Assembly (NCBI GenBank): GCA_025769875.1
Contig: JAGFNK010001148.1
Span: forward strand, 1-14,250
Origin: Russula earlei
Taxonomy: Eukaryota; Basidiomycota; Agaricomycetes; Russulales; Russulaceae
Direction of reading: 5' to 3'
DNA: 14,250 bases
Part shown: positions 7,500-14,250 of the stretch, piece by piece
Layout of the letters: every line of letters begins with the position of its first letter
Numbering within the stretch: the first letter of the stretch is position 1
Notes under the pieces: model-generated
Told to the model about the DNA's origin: nothing
Database searches by the model: none
What the model saw: only the letters and a program-made list of their open reading frames with translations
Made by a program: the position numbers and the translations under genes

Positions 7500-9175
7500 T
7501 CAGTCATGTCTCAGGAGCACCATTTGATTGCGTCCCCTGCCCTCCTTTCGGGGTAGGGTGTTCCTCATGGTTGCATACGTGGCGGAAGGGCGGTTCTTAG
7601 GACCATTCCAGTCTTTGATTTGGGGGAATGGGCATAGGCCCCTCAGGTGGTCAGCGCCATGACATATGCCACAGCGGAAGGGGGCGATCACGGTTTCTCC
7701 TTTCCCCTGGAGGGCAGTTGCGTAGGATCGTTTGGCCAGGAAATCTCGGAGGGTGAACCATAGGTCATCATTTGGGATGGTTTTACCTCTAGCATATATG
7801 TTAAAGCGTGGGGTGAGGGCTCCTCCATTGGTTTTCAGGTCTAGGCGCGTGACGGTGACAGACTCTATGAAGTGGCTTATGGAGGTGGCAATATCGTGTT
7901 GGTCGCTGGGGTTGTAGGTATTAATGGTGCTGGTGAGGAATTCTTTGGTGGTTTCATCCGTCCATATGTTGTATACCATTTGTTGTACCTCATCTATAAT
8001 ATGAGTGGTGAAACCTCTTATAGTAAAGAGAAAGTCCAGGCACGGTGAGTCAAGGGTTGTTACTCGGAAGGTGAGGGTGGGGGCAGACCAGACTCCGCAT
8101 TTGAGGAGGGCGATTTTCTGTGCATCGGTGAGGTTGTAGATGAGGAAGGATGTGGGGGAGCGGCATGCTTCCTTGCTGGGGGTGGGCCCGGCGATACCAA
8201 TGTTATCAGCCTTGGTTATTTCAGTGACTGTGGTGAAAATTCTGCTTTTGATCGAGTCGTGGGTCTCAAGCTCACTAGCTTCAGTGTCAAAGGGGATGGC
8301 TAGGAGTTTGTCACCTGGGCGATGTACCCATCCTACAGCGCATTCAATGTCTATGTTGTCTAGAGCCACAGCTGGGTGTGGGTCATGGACTATTGGGAAA
8401 TGTTCGCAGTTAGTGTATTTGTCGATTGGGTCACGTGAGGCATCTTTGTTGATGGGGCGGGAGGTAAAACGTTTGGCAAGGGCTTCCAAGCGTGTTTGAA
8501 GAGCCGTAGCCGTATCAGAGGATGTAGATGTCGGAGTGGTGGTGAGGCTAGCCTCGGAGCGAGTTCCTGTGAGGTGGGCACATTTGGGGGTGGAGTCTTC
8601 CTCTCTAGTTCACGGGGTGTATAGGGAGGTGATGTGGGTATCTCTCATCGTTATGTCCTCCAGGGCATCATCTGAGTCGGAGACTAGATTGGTGCAGAAG
8701 GGGGTGGGGGACTTGGGGGAGGTTGGTGAGGTGTCATCCAGCATCAGATCGTAGAGGGGGGACTGGGAGGTGTCCGGTTCGGTAGGAGAGTAAGGGACCA
8801 TCGGGGTGGGTGAGGAGGCAGGGTCACGTTGGGCTGCAGAGGCGGGAATGGAGATGGTGGTCATCGTGGGTTGGGTTGGGTCCAGGTGGGTAGTTTGGTC
8901 ACCCAGAGGGTCATCAGTTACATCTAGGATGGTGTAAGTCAGGAAGTGGGAGATGAGGGGTGTGGTGAAGTACTTTGGTGTTTTTGTTTGCGTTTTCTGG
9001 CCTCTAGGGAGGAGGCTGCTGGTCCTGTGGTGAGGGTGACTCTAGCGGCGGTTGAGGATTTGGTGGGTTGTTCTTTGGAGGAGGGTGTGAGCGACATGTT
9101 GTGGTGCAGGAGTCTCGTGTGTGGTATGTTGTCTTGATTTTGTATTGGGCTGATGAAAGGAGTTCTTTGAGGCAT
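7500..9175 (-). pseudogene. LINE ORF1: zinc-knuckle nucleic-acid-binding protein
   Basis: ORF1 proteins of LINEs bind the element RNA. The C-terminal part has a perfect CCHC knuckle (C-x2-C-x4-H-x4-C, CGICHGADHLRGLC, codons 7673-7632), followed by PFPQIKDWNGP and the TGA at 7500-7502. The N-terminal third is Ser/Thr/Pro-rich, low-complexity and probably disordered, with a basic patch (ARKRKQK) that could be a nuclear signal. The frame is broken twice. An in-frame TGA is at 8610-8612. A frameshift lies between 8941 and 9041, because the start frame stops at 8939 and the downstream frame is closed above 9042. The start is uncertain: Met 9175 or Met 9097 are both possible. Ignoring breaks, the protein would be ~530-560 residues. 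Confidence 0.85.
7632..7673 (-). other. CCHC zinc knuckle in ORF1
   Basis: The residues Cys, Cys, His, Cys are spaced exactly 2-4-4 (CGICHGADHLRGLC). This is the retroviral/LINE-type knuckle that coordinates one zinc ion and contacts single-stranded nucleic acid. All four ligands are intact. Confidence 0.9.
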
Positions 9176-9784
9176 GAAAGGAGGGGGTGTCTCATGGCGG
9201 CGGTGGCATCGGGTGTTGTGTGGTGGGGAGGTTCAATCTCCGGTGAGGTGGTGTATTTTGTTATCGTTTGGTTTTGGTGGGTTGCGTGTGGGGGGATCAG
9301 TTCCAGGGTGAGGTTAGTGTTCTCACGGCGTTCTCATAGCATAGCGGAATATGGGGACGGTTAGTTTACTTAGGGCGGGTTGGTTTGGGTATTCTTGTAA
9401 CTTAAGGTCGAGGTCTATTGATATGTAGGTATTGAAGATTTGTCTAGTTTACGAAGTTATGATCGCTGTGATCTCTACATTCTTATTTATAATTTGGGTA
9501 TATTATGTGAGGGTGCTCAGGCAGGGGGGGAGGTGTGCGCCAGGGAGGGTGTCAAGGAGGTCTCCGGGGGGGGGTGACTCAGAGGGGTGGCTCTGTTATT
9601 TGCCTAGAGGGGCGGTTGTTCACATGGTAGGTTTTGTATATGGGGGGCCATTATCTCTGAATGAAGGCTTGGACGGGTAGGTCTGACATTGCAGAGTCCA
9701 CTGTCATCCTCATTGCCTATCCTTGCCCCGGTTTTACCGTGGGAAAATCCGCACCTGGTGGTGGTAGCGGTTCAAGGAGCCCCC
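9176..9784 (-). other. LINE 5' UTR and presumed internal promoter region
   Basis: About 600 bases from the 5' end (GGGGGCTCCTTGAACCGC on the minus strand) to the first plausible ORF1 start. It is rich in C runs on the element's strand, with several short ATG-initiated frames but no convincing protein. LINEs usually start transcription inside their own 5' end, so a promoter is expected here, but I cannot point to its elements. Confidence 0.55.
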
Positions 9785-9799
9785 TATTCAAGCAGTATC
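9785..9799. repeat. LINE target-site duplication, 5' side
   Basis: TATTCAAGCAGTATC, identical to 2051-2065. It fixes the LINE's 5' end at 9784 and shows that the sequence at 2050 and that at 9800 were adjacent before insertion. Confidence 0.95.
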
Positions 9800-11630
9800 A
9801 AATTACAAGCACGCGGGGGCACGGTCCGAGAAACCGTACATCAGCAGGGCATGCACATCTCCGCCGCCAAACCGAACCTTCGACTGAGCAGTCATGACTT
9901 TGACTTAAAGTTGATGGATCATGACTTGCACTAACGGTCACCGCGTTGGGCCTTGCCTTATGGGATAGGACGTGTAAGACCGTAGCCGTTCTCTTGGCCA
10001 GTGCGTCATCTGCCGGCCGTAGACGCTGCGGTCGAAAACATGTCATTTCGAAGAATGTAAGAATTGGTGCGGTGCGTGTCATGTCATCATCTCCGCGCCG
10101 CCCAAGCTGCGCATCTTGTGGATGACACCCATCCCGCTCCTCCACCCAACCGCAGTCCTTTCCAGATCGTGCGTGTTCCAGGGAAGACCGTGTGGCGCCG
10201 TTCGTCATTCCCTTTCACACTCCTCCCACCACGGCATGGCTCCGCTATCGGATGCTCACTTTCGCTGCGCTTCTTCGACGCATACGTAAGGCTCATGTCA
10301 GTCAAATACGGTGTGCCACGAGGAGGCGGCTCCCGCGGCGCAGTCTCACGTTCTTCTCAGGCCCTATACCAGCGGGTGCCGCCGAGGAGCCGCCCCTGGC
10401 GCTCGTTCGTTCTGTCACCCGTCCCTTCTGCCGTCTCGGTCCTGTGAATCCCCTCCAAGGAGCAGATTACGCGATCGCTTCGCTTCCCTTTTCTCCCGTC
10501 CGTGACGTTCTTCCTTCCTTCCGCCCGGAACCGAGGGCAGGCTCTACATGTCATGTCGACCGCCGGAATGGCCTGACGCGTCCGGCCGTTACGGGTGCCC
10601 CGCACACGTGGGCCCGCGATGGGCGCGCACGGGCGGACTGGCGCGCGCAGTCCTCCGTGGCACGGCACTCTGGGTGCTCGTCCTTCGGAACGGGCCGCCA
10701 CGAGCGCACGGCACGGCGCAAGACGGAAGTGCGTGTGCTAGGCTTTACGCGCATGATGCGCCCTTTGTCGGGCGCGTTGTATAAGCACCACACACAGATA
10801 TGTCTTCCTCGCGCCTGCTACCGCGCATCCAGAACTCGCGACGCATGTGTTCTCGTCGCTGCCTTTTCCCCTTGGCCCTGCCGGTGTGCTCGCTCGTCTA
10901 CAACAAGGCTTTCCGGCCACTGAAGTCGCGCAAGGGCAAGGGGAAGTGGTGGTGAAGATGGGCGTGATGCTCCTTGGCCCGCTGGGCCGTTGCCCCACCT
11001 GCAGTATTATCCAACACTTCCTCCTCGGCCTCCTCCTCAGCTATTGTGGATGCAGCCACTGTGGGCTGACTACACCACCTTACCCCGGTTAGCGGTGCCC
11101 AATGACAAGGACTCTAAAATGTGTGACAAAGGGCTTGTTTGTTGGTACGGCAGCTAGATATAATGACGATCTATTCATTGTGATTGGAATGAGTTCTCAT
11201 AGACGCCTATTTCTCACGTCGTTCGGGCATTGCAACAGTCCCACTCTTCATTTGTCATTTCGATCTCGCCCGTGCTCTCGTTCCGCGTTCTCCAGCCTCG
11301 CCCGATTGGCTACCCCGCCTAGTCGCTCGCAGCCCTGATTCGATGCAGGCCTTTTTCTCGCCTGTGTTTTCCCTCCTCACGTCTGTACCGAGTCTACTCG
11401 TTCGCCTCGGGCGAACAAACCTTTCTTCTTGGCAGCACCGCACGCTACAGTGCCGACTTACAAAGTTACATTGGTAAGCCTAATCTGGAGGGCAGACAAT
11501 TACACTTGCAACGATTGTCCTCTCTTTCACAGGAAATGTAATTATATACGTTGTAAGTAGAACTGGCACGTAAGATGTATTAAATAAGGGCACAGCGCCA
11601 GAAGCCAACTCTAATTGTCATCTTAGCTAC
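9800..11630. other. Gene-free intergenic region, partly GC-rich
   Basis: I find no supportable gene in these 1.8 kb. From about 10060 to 10960 the sequence is GC- and CpG-rich, and long frames are open on both strands (the longest is 10192-10923 plus) with Arg/Pro/Ser/Ala-rich products that match no family I recognise. A TATA-like GTATAAGC lies at 10779-10786, upstream of a 51-codon basic frame (10800-10955, plus). From 11200 to 11440 the plus strand is pyrimidine-rich, with an ATTGG box at 11305. The high CpG content contrasts with the CpG-decayed LINE next door, suggesting unmethylated promoter-like DNA. That is inference. Confidence 0.45.
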
Positions 11631-14250
11631 TTAAGACAGCTGCGATAACTGACTAGGCGGGAAGTGCAGGATAACGGTGCGACCTTGTAAACATAGTACG
11701 AGACTAGACTTGTATGAAGCTTGATGTTCTGGCCTGCAAGACACCGGGACCCAACAGAGTCTCGTGGTATGAGTGCCATGAGATTTAAAGACCCACCCAT
11801 CAATATTGCAATACAATCCATGTATCGCAATCGCACGGACTGATGTCCAGTTGCTCTCGAGGGCCTGGATGGCGGCACCAGTACTCGTGTCCCATATCCG
11901 GACAGTGCGATCGTCTGACCCAGAGACAATCCGGGTGCCGTCTGGCGAAAAAGCGACGGCTGTGACCCAATCTTTGTGGCCCTCGAGGGTCCTGATGGTG
12001 GCGCCAGTACTCGTATCCCAGATCCGGACTGTGCCATCCTCTGACCCAGAGACAATCCGGGTGCCGTCTGGCGAAAACGCGACGGCTGTGACCGAATCTT
12101 TGTGGCCTTCGAGGGTCTTGACCGTGGCGCCAGTACTCGTGTCCCAGATCCGGACTGTGCCATCCTTTGACCCAGGGACAATCCGGGTGCCGTCTGGCGA
12201 AAACGCGACGGCTGTAACCGAACCTTTGTGGCCCTCGAGGGTCTTGACGGTGGCGCCAGTACTCGTGTCCCAGATCCGGACTGTGTGATCCCAAGACCCA
12301 GAGACAATCCGGGTGCCGTCTGGCGAAAACGCGACGGCTGAGACGCAATTTTTGTGGCCCTCGAGGGTCTTGAAGGTGGCGCCAGTACTCGTGTCCCAGA
12401 TCCGGACTGTGCCATCCCCTGACCCAGAGACAATCCGGGTGCCGTCTGGCGAAAACGCGACGGCTGAGACCCAATATTTGTGGCCCTCGAGGGTCTTGAC
12501 GGTGGCGCCAGTACTCGTGTCCCAGATCCGGACTGTGTGATCTGAAGACCCAGAGACAATCCGGGTGCCGTCTGGCGAAAACGCGACGGCTGTAACCGAA
12601 TCTTTGTGGCCCTCGAGGGTCTTGACGGTGGCGCCAGTACTCGTGTCCCAGATCCGGACTATGCCATCCCCTGACCCAGAGACAATCCGGGTGCCGTCTG
12701 GCGAAAACGCGACGGCTGAGACCCAATATTTGTGGCCCTCGAGGGTCTTGACGGTGGCGCCAGTACTCGTGTCCCAGATCCGGACTGTGTGATCTGAAGA
12801 CCCAGAGACAATCCGGGTGCCGTCTGGCGAAAACGCGACGGCTGTAACCGAACCTTTGTGGCCCTCGAGGGTCTTGACGGTGGCGCCAGTACTCGTGTCC
12901 CAGATCCGGACTGTGCCATCCCCTGACCCAGAGACAATCCGGGTGCCGTCTGGCGAAAACGCGACGGCTGTGACCGAATCTTTGTGGCCTTCGAGGGTCT
13001 TGACGGTGGCGCCAGTCCTCGTGTCCCAGATCCGGACTGTGCGATCCTCTGACCCAGAGACAATCCGGGTGCCGTCTGGCGAAAACGCGACGGCTGTAAC
13101 CGAACCTTTGTGGCCCTCGAGGGTCTTGACGGTGGCGCCAGTACTCGTGTCCCAGATCCGGACTGTGTGATCCCCTGACCCAGAGACAATCCGGGTGCCG
13201 TCTGGCGAAAACGCGACGGCTGAGACGCAATTTTTGTGGCCCTCGAGGGTCTTGACGGTGGCGCCAGTACTCGTGTCCCAGATCCGGACTGTGTGATCCC
13301 AAGACCCAGAGACAATCCGGGTGCCGTCTGGCGAAAACGCGACGGCTGAGACCCAATATTTGTGGCCCTCGAGGGTCTTGACGGTGGCACCAGTACTCGT
13401 GTCCCAGATCCGGACTGTGTGATCATCTGACCCAGAGACAATCCGGGTGCCGTCTGGCGAAAACGCGACGGCTGTAACCGAATCTTTGTGGCCCTCGAGG
13501 GTCTTGACGGTGGCGCCAGTAACTCGTGTCCCAGATCCGGACTATGCCATCCCCTGACCCAGAGACAATCCGGGTGCCGTCTGGCGAAAACGCGACGGCT
13601 GAGACCCAATATTTGTGGCCCTCGAGGGTCTTGACGGTGGCGCCAGTACTCGTGTCCCAGATCCGGACTGTGTGATCTGAAGACCCAGAGACAATCCGGG
13701 TGCCGTCTGGCGAAAACGCGACGGCTGTAACCGAACCTTTGTGGCCCTCGAGGGTCTTGACGGTGGCGCCAGTACTCGTGTCCCAGATCCGGACTGTGCC
13801 ATCCCCTGACCCAGAGACAATCCGGGTGCCGTCTGGCGAAAACGCGACGGCTGTGACCGAATCTTTGTGGCCTTCGAGGGTCTTGACGGTGGCGCCAGTC
13901 CTCGTGTCCCAGATCCGGACTGTGCGGATCCTCTGACCCAGAGACAATCCGGGTGCCGTCTGGCGAAAACGCGACGGCTGTAACCGAACCTTTGTGGCCC
14001 TCGAGGGTCTTGACGGTGGCGCCAGTACTCGTGGTCCCAGATCCGGACTGTGTGATCCCCTGACCCAGAGACAATCCGGGTGCCGTCTGGCGAAAACGCG
14101 ACGGCTGAGACGCAATTTTTGTGGCCCTCGAGGGTCTTGACGGTGGCGCCAGTACTCGTGTCCCAGATCCGGACTGTGTGATCCAAGACCCAGAGACAAT
14201 CCGGGTGCCGTCTGGCGAAAACGCGACGGCTGAGACCCAATATTTGGTGG
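11631..14250 (-). CDS. WD40-repeat protein, C-terminal part (5' end outside window)
   Basis: On the minus strand the true frame encodes ~19 WD40 repeats of 42 residues with core TVRIWDTSTGATVKTLEGHK followed by AVAFSPDGTRIVSGS. Each repeat is one propeller blade with the WD and GH signatures. After the last degenerate repeat the protein ends with a unique tail (GLYCNIDGWVFKSHGTHTTR, then LCWVPVSCRP...VILHF) and TAA 11631-11633. Such C-termini occur, as I recall, in fungal NACHT-WD40 (NLR-like) proteins, which sense non-self; the NACHT part would lie beyond 14250. The frame is uninterrupted from 13520 to the stop. Upstream, one-base indels at about 13521, 13925, 14033, 14183 and 14246 break it. 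There is no ATG in the repeat frame, so the start must be outside. A WD40 scaffold of another type cannot be excluded. Confidence 0.85.
12547..13365 (-). repeat. Seven-unit higher-order repeat, copy 1
   Basis: Going up in coordinate, the variable windows give the order YW, GS, DS, GS, NC, YW after GHK for the units at 12677 to 13307. The same order recurs at 13560 to 14191. Copy 1 keeps exact 126-bp spacing. Seven units correspond to one seven-bladed propeller. Confidence 0.85.
13429..14250 (-). repeat. Seven-unit higher-order repeat, copy 2 (with indels)
   Basis: Reads as a copy of 12547-13365 with no substitution that I can find, but with five single-base indels: an extra A near 13521, extra G near 13925, extra G near 14033, missing C near 14183, extra G near 14246. 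It runs to the window's end. Even the T-to-C variant (CCAGTCCTCG) is shared at 13014 and 13898. Confidence 0.85.

Larger units (their letters stand above)
2066..9784 (-). mobile_element. Complete Tad-like LINE (copy B), inactivated
   Basis: A non-LTR retrotransposon of 7,719 bp, bounded by 15-bp target-site duplications and ending in A32 (T32 at 2066-2097). Order on the minus strand: 5' UTR (9784-9176), ORF1 with a CCHC zinc knuckle, a 321-bp spacer, ORF2 (APE-type endonuclease, reverse transcriptase, RNase H), and a 3' UTR with a hairpin and AATAAA. This order and the terminal RNase H fit the Tad clade common in fungi. Because the 5' end meets a duplicated target site, the copy is probably full length. 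It cannot move by itself: ORF1 and ORF2 together carry four in-frame TGA codons and three frameshifts, and key residues are changed. Clade assignment is by motif and architecture, not by a tree. Confidence 0.95.
11871..14250 (-). repeat. Tandem array of 126-bp WD40 units
   Basis: CAGAGACAATCCGGGTGCCG starts at 11921 and recurs every 126 bp (12047, 12299, 12425 and so on; one unit at 12173 has GGG for GAG) up to 13433. After that the spacing is 127, 126, 126, 127, 127 and 125 up to 14191. Because 126 is divisible by three and the unit has no stop on several frames, long artefact frames run through the array on both strands. Units are nearly identical outside two short variable windows, which points to ongoing unequal exchange or gene conversion. 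Confidence 0.97.

Noticed and set aside
10192..10923. 243-codon plus-strand frame
   Set aside because: It lies in GC-rich DNA where both strands are open. The product is Arg/Pro/Ala-rich without recognisable motifs and overlaps several equally open frames.
11800..13356. A 518-codon minus frame through the repeat array (and similar frames at 11627-12559 and 12659-14074)
   Set aside because: These are the two wrong frames of the WD40 repeats. They lack any domain and end soon after the array, while the third frame gives canonical WD40 repeats.
11806..13936. Plus-strand frames with PSGENATAVTE-like repeats
   Set aside because: They are the reverse complement of the WD40 units, open only because the repeat has no stop in that frame.
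11871..14250. CRISPR-like or satellite interpretation of the array
   Set aside because: Units are contiguous 126-bp coding repeats without spacers, and they encode WD40 blades.

Overview
The window looks like a gene-poor, repeat-rich stretch of a filamentous fungus, most likely a basidiomycete of the Agaricomycetes. The basis is a LINE of the fungal Tad-like type (ORF1 with a CCHC knuckle; ORF2 with APE endonuclease, reverse transcriptase and RNase H), a long array of near-identical WD40 repeats of the kind found in fungal NLR-like (NACHT/STAND) proteins, and remnants of F-box and C2H2 genes. The taxonomic call is inference; there is no rRNA or housekeeping gene to fix it.

Layout. 1-750: purine-rich, low-complexity DNA with no supportable gene. 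About 750-1101 (+): 5'-truncated 3' end of a LINE, with the ORF2 C-terminus and an A15 tail. 1105-1334 (-): N-terminal remnant of an F-box gene with an internally duplicated segment. 1422-1792 (-): short C2H2 zinc-finger gene with one frameshift. 1991-2044 (-): tiny 3'-end remnant of a third LINE copy. 2066-9784 (-): one complete LINE of 7,719 bp with a 32-nt poly(A) tail, flanked by a perfect 15-bp target-site duplication (2051-2065 and 9785-9799). 9800-11630: gene-free, partly GC-rich. 11631-14250 (-): 3' part of a WD40-repeat gene whose 5' end lies beyond the window, with about 19 repeats of 126 bp.

The LINE is structurally complete but dead. ORF1 carries one in-frame TGA and one frameshift. 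ORF2 carries three in-frame TGAs, two single-base frameshifts, a changed catalytic residue in the endonuclease (GDFN to GNFN) and a changed QGDPLS motif in the reverse transcriptase (QGNLLS). Every one of these stops and substitutions can be explained by a C-to-T change at a CpG on one strand or the other.

The WD40 array is the most informative part. Its true frame contains no ATG, so simple ORF finding reports long but meaningless frames. Differences between units concentrate at a few codons that match the variable positions of fungal NLR WD40 repeats. The last seven units (13429-14250) repeat the previous seven (12547-13365) with no substitution that I can see but five one-base indels. That suggests either a very recent seven-repeat duplication or an assembly or sequencing artefact. 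I see no evidence for a new kind of system.
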